A DNA stretch of 64,000 nucleotides from positions 2,087,247-2,151,246 of the forward strand of contig CM018605.1 in assembly GCA_009192285.1 (NCBI GenBank). The letters run 5' to 3'. This DNA is from Morchella semilibera. Lineage: Eukaryota > Ascomycota > Pezizomycetes > Pezizales > Morchellaceae. The notes beneath the pieces were generated by a model, which saw nothing but the letters and a program-made list of their open reading frames with translations, made no database searches and was not told the DNA's origin. This document shows, piece by piece, positions 24,467 through 35,893 of this stretch. The stretch's first letter is position 1; each line of letters begins with the position of its first letter. The translations under genes and the position numbers were made by a program.

Positions 24467-27400
24467 GTGTCTCTTGTGAGAAGATTTCGGATAACGAACA
24501 TCTTGTTGTTTCATGTATTGTATCTGATAAGAATAAAAACTGTTAAAACCTACTCACTTGTTGATACCGGGGCTTCCGGATTTGCATTCATTGATGAATC
24601 ATTTGTACGCCACAAGGAAATACCCACTACTCTTCTTCCCAATCCCCGCGCTCTTCATGTTATCGATGGAAGAGAAATCTCCTCCAGTAGCATTACTCAT
24701 ATTGCTCATTTTTCCCTTCGTATTCAAGGTCATATTGAAAAAATCTCCGCCTATGTTACTCGCCTAGGACATTATCCGCTGGTGTTGGGTATCCCCTGGC
24801 TTCGCCGACATGATGTCGCTATTAACTGTGCCGATAACTCGTTGACCTTTGGGTCCCCTCGCTGTCTTCACCGCTGCAATGATGGTCAAGTCCCTGCACA
24901 TGTCAAAGGAATATCATCGCCGCTCCCCGCTACCCATGATTTTGAAATAGTCAGTGCCGCCGCTTTTGTTGAAACCACCCAGGGACTTACTGTTTATGCC
25001 CTGTTTCTTGGTGGCTCTACGGAATCTGTTCCCCCGGAAATTGCTAACTTGGTTCCTCCCGAACATCACCATTTTTGGCAGCGGTTTGGAGAGGAGGGTC
25101 CTCAGAAGCTACCTCCTCACCGCCCCTATGATATTCGCATTAATCTTCATAAGGGAAAGGAACCTCCCTTCGGTCCCTTGTATAGCATGTCTCGAGATTA
25201 ACTGGCTGCATTGATTGAATATATCGACGATATGCTTAAGAAGGGTTTTATTGAGTCTAGCTCCTCTCCTGCCAGATCCCCCGTTTTGTTTGTGAAAAAG
25301 CCTGGTGGCGGACTTCGATTCTGCGTGGATTACCGAGGTTTGAATGCTATTACCGTAAAGAACCGCTATCCGCTACCACTACCCAAGGAAACGTTCAACC
25401 CAACTCTGCAAGGCCAAATAGTACACCAAGTTGGACTTGAAAAATACCTATAACCTGGTCCGAGTCGCAGCGGGAGATGAATGGAAAACCGCATTCCGTA
25501 CCAGAGTTGGCCACTTTCAGTATAAAGTGATGCCCTTCGGATTGACCAATGCCCCTGCTGTCTTTCAGCATTTTATTAACGATACTCTTCGCCCCTTTTT
25601 GGACCACTTTTGCACGGCTTACCTTGACGATATCCTTATTTATAGTGAGGATTTGGAGTCACACCGCGATCATGTTAACCAGGTTTTGCAAGCCCTTACC
25701 GACGCCGATCTTTATTGCTCTCCCGAGAAGTGTGAATTCCAAGTCAAGGAAGTGAAGTATCTGGGTATGCCAGTGATTGTTACCACCGAAGGCCTGAAGC
25801 TTGACCCTAAAAAGATTGAGACCATCGTTAAGTGGGCTCGTCCCCTAAACTTTAGGGATATACAGGTATTTAATGGGTGGGCAAATTTCTATCGGCGCTT
25901 TATCAAAAATTATTCGGGGATTGTTCGTCCTCTTACCATGCTCACCAAGGGAAACGTACCGTTTATATGGTCCCCGGCTTGCGAAGGGGCGTTTGAAGGA
26001 TTGAAGATTGCGTTCACCACTGCTCCGATTCTCCGACATTTCGATTTTGATCGCCAAGCCATCGTGGAAACAGATGCGTCAGACTATGTTTCAAGTGGTA
26101 CCCTCTCTCAGTATAGTGATGAGAATATCCTCCACCCTGTTGCTTATTTCTCCGGAACTCATTCCCCCGCTGAATGCAATTACGAGATCTATGATAAAGA
26201 ATTGCTGGCTATTATTAAGTGCTTCGAGGAGTGGAGAGCCGAACTGATGGATGTTGCCGAATCTATCGAAGTCCTGAGCGATCATCGGAATTTGGAATAT
26301 TTCATGACCAAGAGAGACCTGAATCGCCGACAGGCACGCTGGTCAGAATTTCTTTCGCGGTCTAATTATGTGATTAAGTATCAACCAGAGAAGCAAGGGG
26401 GAAAGCCGGATGCATTGACTAAGAGATCAGGAGATCTGCCTAAAGAGGGGGATGAACGCCTGACGCAGCAAAGTCAGACAGTGTTGAAGTCCCACAATTT
26501 GGGTTTGTTAGCAGCCATTCCGGCTGTCCGAGGACAGTCACCCCTAGAAAAACTTTTTGAGCAGGCTTATGTCACTGACCCATTTCCAAATAAGATCCTA
26601 GGACTCCTTCGAGACGGCGTTAGGCACTCCCGAGAGATTACTTTAGCAGAATGCTCAACCAGGAAAGGTCTCCTGATCTATCGTGGGAAGCTTTTTGTGC
26701 TGGACGATACGACTCTGCATTTGCATTTGCTTCAGCAACATCACGATGCCCCATCCGCAGGTCATCCAGGGAAAGCCAAGACCTTTCAACTCTTAGCGCG
26801 CTCATATTATTGGCCAGGGATGCGCCATACGGTAGACCGCTATGTAAGGAATTGTCATATTTGTAGTCGAAGTAAGACTTCCCGCCATGCCCCCTACGGA
26901 GTTCTTCGCCCTCTACCGATTCCTCAGAGAACTTGGATACATCTTTCCATGGATTTTGTTACAGGACTGCCGGAAAGCAAGGGAAAAGATGCAATTCTCG
27001 TTGTATTCGACTGTCTGTCTAAGATGAGACACTATATTGCTTGCCACACTACGACAGGATCCAAAGACCTGGCACGATTGTTTATTGATCATGTTTGGAA
27101 AATTCATGGTCTTCCAATCAGCATTGTTTCTGATCGAGGTACCCAGTTTACGTCTCAGTTCTGGAGATCTCTCTGCAAGGCGCTGAAGATTGACACCGAT
27201 GGCCAGACGGAACGAATCAATGCGGTGATGGAACAGTACCTGAGGAGTTATGTATCCTATCAACAAGACAACTGGGTGGACTGGTTACCGTTCGCCGAGT
27301 TTGCCTCTAATAATCATCCCTCGGAGACAACTCAGATTTCTTCCTTTATGGCTAATTATGGCTTCAACCCACGCTTTGCAGAGAATCTGGCTTTATCCCC

Positions 27401-27990
27401 GTTTATGGATCGCTCTCAGGATATTAATATTATTGTTCGGAAGATGGCCGAGATCCACGACCAGTTGCAAGCTGAAATACGCTATGCTCAAGATCGACAG
27501 GAGACTAATGCCAATACTCGCTGAGTTCCTGCTCCTTCGTAAAGAGTAGGCGATGAAGTATGGCTTAATGCCAAAAATATTCAGACCAATAGACCCTCCC
27601 GGAAGCTCGATTGGAAACAACTCGGCAGGTTCAAGATTAAGTCGGTTATTAGTCCCTATGCTTACGAACTCGATCTTCCCTCCACAATGAAGATACATCC
27701 TGTTTTTCATATCTCGAAGTTGGAACTTTGTGCCATTGATCCCCTACCAGGACAAATTCCTCCCCCCGCACCTCCGGTAATTATTGACGGTGATGAAGAA
27801 TAGGAGGTTGATGAGCTTCTGGACTCTCGTCTTCGCTATTCGCGTTTGCAGTATTTGGTCAAATAGAAGGGCTATTATGCGCCAACTTGGGAGTATGTCG
27901 AGAATCTTACCAACGTTCCCTGTCTATTGTCTCGTTTTCATGCGGTATATCCTACCAAGCTGAGACCTGACGGAGTTCTCGCGGAGCTCG
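24467..27990 (+). pseudogene. Pol of family C chromovirus (protease, RT, RNase H, integrase, chromodomain)
   Basis: Protease motif LVDTGASGFAFID lies near 24,555. An in-frame TAA at 25,199 precedes the RT fingers ([20 protein letters not shown]). A one-base shift near 25,400 moves the frame before [12 protein letters not shown]. The RT palm motif AYLDDILIYS is intact near 25,620. RNase H follows (IVETDASDYV, YEIYDKELLAI, LSDHRNLEYF), then the integrase zinc-binding part (HPGKAKT...CHICSRSK) and core ([24 protein letters not shown]). About ten residues normally before TDGQTER are missing at 27,190. TGA at 27,522 and TAG codons at 27,801 and 27,866 break the C-terminus and the chromodomain (EVDELLDSR...YLVK). 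Known role: replication and chromatin-guided integration of the element. Confidence 0.88.
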
Positions 27991-28009
27991 AACCTAATGA
28001 GAGGGCAAC

Positions 28010-28500
28010 TATCACGGCTTCGCCTCCTGTATCTAGCCTTCCGCCAAGGCGCATTCGGAGCAGGGTTGTTGGATAGTATCGGTGAATGTCGGAAGGAGAA
28101 TGATGGTTTTGGAAAGAGCTCGGGTAATAGAATGTAAGCGCTAGGATGGATGGGGTAGTAATGGGGTAGAACTGGGGTTATTGGGAATAGTATGGGTGGT
28201 ACGGGAGTATGAGATTTCTATGGGGTTCTATGGTATGAGTCATCGGTGCGGGGGAATAGTTGTATATATAGAGCTGGTTCTTTCCTATGTTTCCGCCTCT
28301 CTAGGCAACGTCTTCTTCCTGTTAGCAATATATTACTTTGGCTTCGGCCCTCCTGTCTCGTCTCGAACCTGAACCTGAACCTGAACCTGAACCTGAACCT
28401 GAGCCTGCCTCACCTCAGGTGTATCCCGAGCCGACCCTGGCCTGTCACTGTCCGTGGAAATTACCTCGCTTCGTCCCTGATCTGACCCTGCCCCGTTAGA
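28010..28500 (+). repeat. 3' LTR of family C element
   Basis: Same sequence as the 5' LTR with small changes, including a different count of CTGAAC units. It is preceded by a purine-rich tract, AATGAGAGGGCAAC, which fits a polypurine primer. It is followed at 28,501 by the target duplication GGTCA. Confidence 0.85.
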
Positions 28501-29989
28501 GGTCAGGACTATGTTCAAGATCGCTTGAAGGTTGCCACTGGCAGGAAGGTTTTTCATATCCAACAGATCTAACCACTGGCAAGTACTCCACCCATCACCC
28601 CCTCCTCCTAGAATCCAATATTTCCGCAACTTCCCACTCCGTTCATCAGCAAGACTTCATTTGTCTCCTGATGTCTCCTGAGCCTCAGGGGACTCAAAAA
28701 GTATCCGGGGGTCTCAGGAGACTCTCAGGAGACCCGGGAGACTGTTGGGAGACTCCAGTCACAAGTTGAGTTTGCTGATGTTTCCCCTTCAATCCCCACA
28801 GGTGGAGGTGGTTCTATAGTTTGTCCCGGGACAGGATCATCAACCACCGGCGAAAGAAGTGAAACATGGAATACAGGATGTATTTTCATGGATATAGGGA
28901 GTTCCAATTCATAGGCATAGGGACTTACAACTCGTTTAATCATATAGGGCCCAATTTGTTTCCAATCAAGCTTCCTTGAGGGTCTCTTTGTTTCAATATT
29001 TCGAGTAGAAAGTCAGACAGAGTCGCCAACCGCATATCGTGGTGCCAGGGTACGGTGTAGGTTCGCCATTTCCTCCTGTATCTTCTGGGCCCTAAACAAC
29101 TCACTCTTTAAAAAATCAAAAACCTAGGACATCTCCCATGCCAACCCATTAGCCTGATCTTCATTTACCGTCTACCCATGTTGTAATGGTTCGAATGTCA
29201 TGCTCGGATGTCTCCCATAGTTTGCTTGAAAGGGGGACATATTAGTGGTTTCGGAAATATGATTATTCGTAGCAAACTCAGCAAGGGGAAGGAAGTCAGC
29301 CCAGTTATCCTGTTGATATGATACATAGCTGTGGAGGTATTGTTCCATAATTGCATTGGTTCTTTCTGTTTGCCCATCAGTTTGCGGATGAAAGGCGGTG
29401 GGGTATCGAGGCGCAATTTCCAAACAATTGCAGAGGGTGTTCCAAAACTCAGCGGTAAACTGTGTCCCTCGGTCTGAAACAATAGTCTCTGGTAGCCCAT
29501 GTAACTTCCATACTTGCTCTAGGTATAGGCGAGACAGGTCCTTGGCATTAACATTTTCTGTTGTGGGAATCAAATGCTTCATTTTCGTTAACCGATCCAC
29601 CACCACAAGTATAGCATTAAACCCTTTACTCTCTGGTAGTCTAGTTACAAAATCTATGGTAATGTCCATCCAAGGTCCGTTGGGTACTAATAGCAGTCGT
29701 AGGACTCCTTGAAGAGGATTCTGACTTGCTTTGCTCTGCCGGCAAGTATGGCAATTCTGAACATAGTGGTCGGTATATTTCCGCATGGTCGGCCAATAAT
29801 AGCTCCGGCTCAGGAGTTCCAATGTCTTTGATCGTCCGGGATGTCCAGCAGAGGGTTTATCATCGTATTCCCGTAGCAGGTAAAGCTTGAGTTCATCATA
29901 GTCAGGGACATAGAGTGTATTCCGGTAAAGGAGCAACCCCTCCTCGCTTTCCTTGCACTCAGCCAACAAAATTTCTTTCAATTGTCGGA
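28501..29989 (-). pseudogene. Pol remnant of family A element A2 (integrase and chromodomain end)
   Basis: Minus-strand continuation of the element whose 3' tail and LTR lie at 21,094-21,803. From right to left: integrase zinc-binding region ([18 protein letters not shown]...CHTCRQSK), core ([35 protein letters not shown]), a break near 29,172, and the GPY/F-like part [20 protein letters not shown] (28,865-28,925). The chromodomain is interrupted by a MITE at 28,644-28,780. RT and RNase H are absent: the frame begins in the RNase H-integrase linker directly at the LTR at 29,990. Confidence 0.8.
28644..28780 (+). mobile_element. 137-bp MITE copy 1
   Basis: Runs from CATCAGCAAGACTTC to GAGTTTGCTGATG, so the ends are inverted repeats of about 9-12 bp. 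Flanked by TT on both sides. It splits the chromodomain coding region of the A2 element; the uninterrupted sequence is seen near 60,140. The inside is a chain of TCTCCTGA/TCAGGAGA words that could fold. Confidence 0.75.
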
Positions 29990-30621
29990 TGTGACGGAGT
30001 AACCCGACGCAAAGAAGAAGATGACAATGATGACGCAGAAGGACCTGAGGAGCACAGCCTAAGCAACGAGAAGACCGACGAGGACAAAGATAACACCGGG
30101 CAGGCACAAGCACAGGCACCGGCGAAGGCAAAGGCCAGGGCAAGGGCACAAGGGCACAGAGCAGGGAGAGTGAGAACTGAATGGACCTCAACGAGAACGA
30201 TTAGAGGTACTATGGGTTTCCTCTTGTCAGAGGTCAAGTCTTTGGTATGAGAGGTCGTGGCTTAGAGATAGAAGTAGATTCCTATGTATTGAGATAACAG
30301 GAAGACGAGACAGAGAGAAAAGAAAGAAAGAACTAAGGAAGGCGTCTAACCCTACTATTTAACACATCTCCCCCACCCATCCGCTATGACTCACACTTTC
30401 GCTCATAGAATTCCATCGAAACCCATCGCAACCACACCTCGTATTCCTCCCCACCATCTTAGCTATTTACATTACCAATCCATCACACCACCGAACCTCC
30501 CAGAATCCAATGAAGACACTCTCCCTTGAGCATACCCCTCTCCTCGCTTAACCATTCCTAAACAATTGCAACAGCGCTTCGGCTACCGAACCCTCGGGAC
30601 CGATGCTAAGACGCTGGGACA
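29990..30621 (-). repeat. Family A LTR, minus orientation
   Basis: Complete 632-bp copy (minus strand TGTCCCAGCG...CTCCGTCACA). It abuts pol sequence on the left and a Plavaka-like relic on the right. The flanking pentamers do not match. It may be the 5' LTR of A2 after an internal deletion that removed gag, RT and RNase H. Confidence 0.75.
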
Positions 30622-31859
30622 ATCTCCCAAAAGCTTCACAGAGTGACTTCGCGAGATCCTTGAGGTATGTTCGGTTACTAATTGATTTCCACTTAATGGC
30701 ACTATACACTACGCATGCAAAAGAAACACTAGACTATCTTCAAGGGTATATCGAGGATTTCTACAAGTATAAGGATGTGTTTCTGGAATTTAGAGCCGAT
30801 AAACGAACAAGGAAAGAGGCAAAGGATTGAACAAAGGCGCTGCAAGGCTCGGGAAGCATTGCTAGAGACCTAGCGGAGCTTGAGGAAATTCACGAGGCTT
30901 CTCATTTCAACTTCATTAAAATGCATCTTTTTTCACACTTCCAGGGGCATATAGAGCGATTTGGTAATATTCCAATGTTTTCAACCGATGTGAGTGAGTT
31001 AGCTCATAGACAACAAATTAAGATGGCTTATGCAGTCTCCAATAAGATAGATTCAACAGTTCAGATTCTTGGTTACCACTCAAAGCGTATAGCTATAGAG
31101 ATACGGGTCTTAAATCTAAAAGATATCGTTGTCAGTCTTCCAGAACATTATGAGGGCCTTTCAAGCCATCGAGAGAGCCTCCAAGGCATGTTGGAAGTTC
31201 CAACGAGGCGGGGTCAGGTCAGGGATAAAGCGGGGTAGGCTTAGGAACAAACTCAGGAACGGGGTCGGCTCAGGAGACACCCGAGGCCAGGCAGGTTCAG
31301 GGACGAGGCGTAGACAGAAGGGCCGAAGCCAAAGTAGTAGATTACTAATAAAGAGAAGACGTTGCCTAGAGAGGCAGAAACATAGGAAAGAACGAGCAAT
31401 ATATATACAACTATCCCCCTGCACCAATGACTCATACCATAGAATCCCATAGAACCCCTACACTCCCGTACCACCCGTACTATTCCCAATACCCCTAATT
31501 CTATCCCGTCGCTACCCAATCCTTTATAGCGCTTACATTCCATTACCCGAGCTCCTTCCTAAACCATCCTTCTACTTCCGATATCGACCGATACTATCCA
31601 ACAACCCTGTTCCGAAGACGTTTAGGCGGGAGGCGGGGTGCAGGGGGTGGAGCCGTGATAGAAGTATTCAAAAACAAGGACCCACAAAGAACAAACGAAA
31701 GATTCCTAGACAATGATTGCCACCCAAAACCTAAAATGACGACCCCTGACGGTGGACCCCAGATATTATCTGATATCACCGATATGTTTAAAATGAATAG
31801 AACAACACTAGCAAGAGCGGTATCGGAATATGGTCACATCAGCAAACTCAACTTCTGAC
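30622..31859 (+). pseudogene. Plavaka/CACTA-like transposase C-terminal relic
   Basis: Coding remnant with a stop (TGA at 30,828), cut by a solo LTR at 31,199-31,660. Joined across that insertion the reading frame continues (GMLEV / FKNKD). Visible blocks: QSDFARSLRYVRLLIDFHLM, a YKDVFLEFRA segment, SHFNFIKMHLFSHFQGHIER and FSTDVSELAHRQQIKMAY. The pattern of a 'LIDF' helix, a short acidic/basic linker, 'HFNF.K.H...H....I..FG' and 'E..H..QIK..Y..SNK' resembles the C-terminal region of fungal Plavaka-type transposases. The frame ends at a MITE (31,837). Family placement is from memory of the motif pattern and is moderately sure. Confidence 0.55.
31199..31660 (-). repeat. Solo family C-like LTR in the Plavaka relic
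   Basis: On the minus strand it runs from TATCACGGCTCC to GCCTCGTTGGA, a 462-bp diverged C LTR. Flanked by GAAGT on both sides (31,194-31,198 and 31,661-31,665). Removing it and one GAAGT restores the surrounding frame. Confidence 0.85.
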
Positions 31860-31973
31860 TGGAGTCTCCCAGCAGTCTCCCAGGTCTCCTGAGAGTCTCC
31901 TGAGACTCCTGAATATTCTTTGAGTCTCATGAGGCTCAGGAGACATCAGGAGACAAATGAAGTCTTGCTGATG
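31837..31973 (-). mobile_element. 137-bp MITE copy 2
   Basis: Reverse-orientation copy of the 28,644 element, with ends CATCAGCAAAC and GTCTTGCTGATG and flanking CA on both sides. It lies at the end of the Plavaka-like frame. Confidence 0.75.
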
Positions 31974-33101
31974 CAGGGCCTGAGCCGTGGAGAACAAGGC
32001 TTATTGAGCCTTCTGGAGTGCTCGGTGGGGTGCTTTAAGTGCCTATAGGTGCCAGTATCAATTTTTCAGAAGCCTGACAGTTACGAGATATATAATATAA
32101 GGTGTACGGGAGTGGCATTATTTAGGAAAAGGTCGACTCAAAATAATTGAGCATGGATTAAGGTGGCCACAATGGAGTCGTGGGAAGCCTTTCAGGGATG
32201 ACTACCAGGGCTTGTACGAGCAACTTGAATATTCAAGATACGTGACATTATATCAACGACAACATATCAACTTGGTCTTGTAGAGCTACTGGGTCAGAAG
32301 GCAAGGATAGAGGTCTTCCAGACAGCTCACACGGTCTTCTTAGAGTTGCGAGGCGCTTTCGGCAAAGGTTTTGGGTAGTTAATATCAGTAGTCTTTTGGG
32401 AATGGCTCATTTATTCGAGCTAGGACAGGGTCAATGGCTTGTGAACACGAAAATAGATTTGAGAACGTGGAATGAGTTCGATATATAGTGACAATGTCCC
32501 TGGTGGCCTGGGGAAAGGTACAAGAGGCCTTTGTAAAGGCTCGAGTGACTTCAGCTGGCATAGAATGTATTTAGAATAAAATTAACATGATAATAAACGA
32601 AACAATATGATCTAGATCGGGGACTCATGAGGGCTCCAGAACCTTTTACAAAGGCGCAGAGGGCCAGAAGCTCCCGGAGGGGTGGGGTAGCAATCAAGAG
32701 CTGTATATGTTTTTGCGTGAAAATAGGTTGTTGGTGGTGGCCTCCAAAACTTACTAATCAAAGCCCAGAAGGCCTCTGGAAGGCTTAGGAAGCCCTCTGA
32801 AAGGCTCGGGAAGCGAGAAACTATTAGCGGCATGTTAGGAGAGGTAAAGAGGGTAACAGAAGGCTCAAGAGGCCCTCTAGAAGGTTCAGAAGGCTACGTA
32901 CAATTAGCGAGGTGTCAGGAGAGGTAAGGAGAGTAACAGAAGGCTCGGGAGGCCCTCTAGAAGGCTTGAGAGGCTATTGGGAGGCTCGGGAGGCAACAAA
33001 TGGTTAGCAAGGTTATTAGGAGAGAGGGGAAGGTAGTTGCCTTGGCAACGGCCTCCGGAGATCCAGTCAAGCCTCTGAAAAGAGTTTGAATCTTGCTGAT
33101 G
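31974..33101. other. Unassigned repeat-rich stretch
   Basis: No gene is recognisable. From 32,620 to 33,060 the sequence repeats words such as GAAGGCTCGGGAGGC and CCCTCTAGAAGG with about 90-110-base periodicity (compare 32,850-32,905 with 32,935-33,000). It ends in TTTGAATCTTGCTGATG (to 33,101), the same terminus as the MITE family. It is therefore possibly the body of a larger relative bounded by the MITE ends at 31,837 or 31,973 and 33,101. Confidence 0.4.
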
Positions 33102-33555
33102 TACGAGGTGTGGTTGCGATGGATTTCTATGGATTTCTATGGACGGAAGCATGAGTTATAGCAGACTGACAGAGGAGAGTGTTAAAAGGCGCGGGAAGAC
33201 TTTTCCTTTAGTTCATTTATTCTTTTCTCTCTGTCTCGTCTTCCTGTCATCAGTATATAGGAATATATCCTTATCCAAAGAACCATAGTTTCCCGCCCCC
33301 AAACTCGTCTTCGCAGAAGGCAACCTCATAGCCCCTTTGATCCTCGCATCAGGCCTTACTTGGTCCTCGATTTCCCTGCTCTGTTCTGTACCCTCTGCCT
33401 CTGCCCTTGCCATTGCCCTTGCCGGTGCCTGCGCTTACACCCACCCAGCTCTCTTCTCTTCCTCGTTGGTATCTCCATTGCACTGACTGTGCTCCTCGAG
33501 CTCTCTTGAGTCATAATTCTCATCTGTCAAATTGCACCCGGCTACTCTGTCACAC
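33102..33555 (+). repeat. Truncated family A LTR, plus orientation
   Basis: The 3' three quarters of an A LTR, from the 'gaggtgtggttgcgatgg' block through CTCTGTCTCGTCTTCCTGTCAT to GGCTACTCTGTCACA. The 5' part is missing; the copy starts exactly where the MITE-like end at 33,101 stops. Confidence 0.65.
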
Positions 33556-33571
33556 CTTTGCTTTAGTCATA

Positions 33572-34305
33572 TGTGATGGAGTACAGGGGGTGCAATGTGA
33601 CAGAAAATAATAATGTCGCAAGAGGACTTAAAGTGCACAGCTAGGAGTAATAAATACATAGGGCGAACCCAAGCACAGGCATCAGTGGGGGCAAAGGCAA
33701 GAGTCGAGACAAAAGAGAGGCGAGACAGAAAGAACATCAGCAAGACTTCATTTGTCTCCTGATGTCTCCTAAGCCTCATGGGACTCAAAAAATATTCAGG
33801 AGTCTCAGGAGACTCTCAGGAGACCTGGGAGACTGTTGGGAGACTCCAGTCACAAGTTGAGTTTGCTGATTAATGAGGACTAGATGTACTGCAACTAGAA
33901 CAATGAGGATTATTATGAGTCTTCCGAAGGAATCTTCCGAGGTCAAGTCTACTATAGCTATGGATAGGGGTATATTCCTATATATCGAGGTAACAGGAAG
34001 ATGAGAGAAGGAGGAAAGAAAGAACTAATAGATACATCTATATTTGTTATTCAATATGCTTCTTTGCAAGTCCCCTATGACCCATACATTAGCCCACAGA
34101 AACTCATAGAAATCGACTGTAACCACACCTTGTATTTCTTTCGACCATTTCACCAAATCTATATCAATCCTCCCTGCAACTAAACCTTATAAAACCCATT
34201 GATGCAAACTTCACATCTTATCACTTACTCGCTTAACCTTACTCCATTTACCTCACAGCACTGTGACGAGCAAGCTCTCGGGACCAATGCCAAGACGCCA
34301 GGACA
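33572..34305 (-). repeat. Decayed family A LTR, minus orientation, with a MITE inside
   Basis: Read in reverse it starts TGTCCTGGCGTCTTGGCATTGG and ends CTCCATCACA. Without the 137-bp MITE at 33,735-33,871 it is about 597 bp, near the family length. Sequence identity to the intact copies is visibly lower than for 29,990-30,621. Confidence 0.65.
33735..33871 (+). mobile_element. 137-bp MITE copy 3
   Basis: Nearly identical to copy 1, from CATCAGCAAGACTTC to GAGTTTGCTGATT, flanked by AA on both sides. It interrupts an old family A LTR. Confidence 0.75.
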
Positions 34306-34377
34306 CCATCGCTCCGCTTCTTATTTCATTCTGACTATAACTGTATTCGTCAATTTAACTTCATCAGCAAGGTTTAG

Positions 34378-34945
34378 TGTAACGGGGTAACCGAGACGCA
34401 ACTAACTGATGATGATGACACAAAGAGACTAAGGGGGCACAGCTAAGGACAACGAATACACCGGGCGGGTACAAGCACACGCACTGACGAGGGCATAGAC
34501 AAGGACAGAGTCAGAGAGGCGCGGGACAGAGCAAGGAAAGCAAAGACCAGATAAATCCTTAGGCGAGGATAAGGAGAAAGTAGGAAGTCAACTTCTGAGA
34601 TACTATGGCTTTGGATAAAAATATATTTCTATATACTATGATAACAGGAAGACGAGACAAAGAGAAAAGAAAGAAACAACTGAAGGAAACATCTACGTCC
34701 ACTGTTTAATACTCTCCTTCACCAGTCCAGTATGAATCATACGTCAGCACATAGAAACTCACAGGAACCAACTGTAATAACACCTCGCATTCGTCCCCAC
34801 TATCTCAACAGATCCTATTACCAATCCTTCCTGCAACCAAACCCTATAGAGCCTACTGACGTAAACCTCATCTCATCTTATCCCCTCCCGTTTAACTTTA
34901 CTCTATCAACTACAACAACACTGCGACTACCGAACTCTCAGGACT
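34378..34945 (-). repeat. Decayed family A LTR, minus orientation
   Basis: Recognisable by the ordered A LTR words (ACGGGGTAACC, AGGAAGACGAGAC, CACTGTTTAATACTC, ACCGAACTCTCAGGACT). The 5' end of the LTR (right side) is cut just before the GATGCCAAGACGCC block, where the next LTR begins. Confidence 0.6.
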
Positions 34946-34949
34946 AAAG

Positions 34950-35581
34950 TGTGATGGAATGACCCGACGCAAAGAAGAACATGACAATGATGACGCAGAA
35001 GAGCTCGAGGAGCACAGCCTAAGCGACAAGGAGACCGACGAAGACAGAGGCAACACCGGGCAGGCACAAGTACAGGCACCGGCAAAGGCAAAGGCAAGGG
35101 CAACGGCACAAGGGCACAGAGCAGGGAGAGTGAGGACCGAATGGACCTCAAGGAGAACGGTGGGAGGTACTATGGGTTTCCTCTTGCTAGAGGATCGAGT
35201 CTTAGGTACGAGAGACTATGGCTTAGAAATAGGAGTAGATTCCTATGTACCGAGATAACAGGAAGACGAGACAGAGAGAAAAGAAAGAAAGAACTAAGGG
35301 AAACATCTAACCCCGCTATTTAACACTTCCCCTCCACCAGTCTGCTATGACTCATACATCAGTTCATAGAAACCCACAGAAACCCGTCGCACCCACACCT
35401 CGTATTCCTCCCCACCATCTCCGCTATTTACATTACCAATCCACCACGCCATCGAACCTCCTAGAACCGAATGACGACAACCTCCTTTAGTACAACCCCT
35501 TCCTCGCCCAACCATTCCTAAATAATCACAACAGCGCTTCGACTACCGAACCCTCTGGACCGATGCCAAGACGCCAGGACA
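34950..35581 (-). repeat. Family A LTR, minus orientation, well preserved
   Basis: Full 632-bp copy, minus strand TGTCCTGGCGTC to TTCCATCACA. It is adjacent to an older A LTR on the left and a MITE relic on the right. No internal region is attached, so it is a solo LTR. The flanks do not show a clear duplication. Confidence 0.75.
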
Positions 35582-35701
35582 TTTACAACTTATGTCTGAA
35601 GCCTCCTGACAGTCTCCTAAATCCCCTAACTGTTTCCTGATGGTCTCCTGAGTCTCCCAAAACCAAAAAAATATCAGGAGACAAATGCAATCTTGCTGAT
35701 G
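35580..35701 (-). mobile_element. Diverged MITE relic of the CATCAGCAA family
   Basis: Shows the characteristic GTCTCC/TCAGGAGAC words and the terminus CAAATGCAATCTTGCTGATG at its right end. The left end is degenerate (CATTTACAAC). It lies between a family A LTR and the left flank of the giant element. Confidence 0.5.
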
Positions 35702-35893
35702 TTGTATCGTTATTTCATTTTTCCTGTCGCAGTAGTCTTACTTTCTCAGTAACAAAAAGACTAAATATTGGTAACGGTCGGCTATCATGTCTTTTGGCAC
35801 AGTCTTTAAATTCAGAGACCTCAGTAAGTTTCAGTTTTGGGTACAGGGCATGGAGGTAGCAAAGTTTATATTTTTGCATAGGTATTAAACCAG

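Larger units (their letters stand above)
21804..28500 (+). mobile_element. Family C Ty3/Gypsy chromovirus, nearly full length, inactive
   Basis: Two LTRs (21,804-22,300 and 28,010-28,500) flank gag and pol in the plus orientation. The whole is flanked by GGTCA at 21,799-21,803 and 28,501-28,505. The host sequence on both sides joins into the tail of an older minus-strand family A element: its arrangement matches the uninterrupted copy near 60,000. Length is 6,697 bp, of which 632 bp is a solo A LTR in gag. Several stops and at least one frameshift make it non-autonomous. Confidence 0.88.

Noticed and set aside
23468-24514. 348-codon minus-strand open frame
   Set aside because: Exactly antisense to the Pro/Ala/Arg-rich gag of the family C element; composition alone keeps it open and the product has no recognisable features.
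35879-35893. TAGGTAT/TAGGTAC as a target duplication of the giant element
   Set aside because: The two words lie 9 and 7 bases away from the ends at unequal distances, so they do not behave as a duplication; recorded as no clear duplication.
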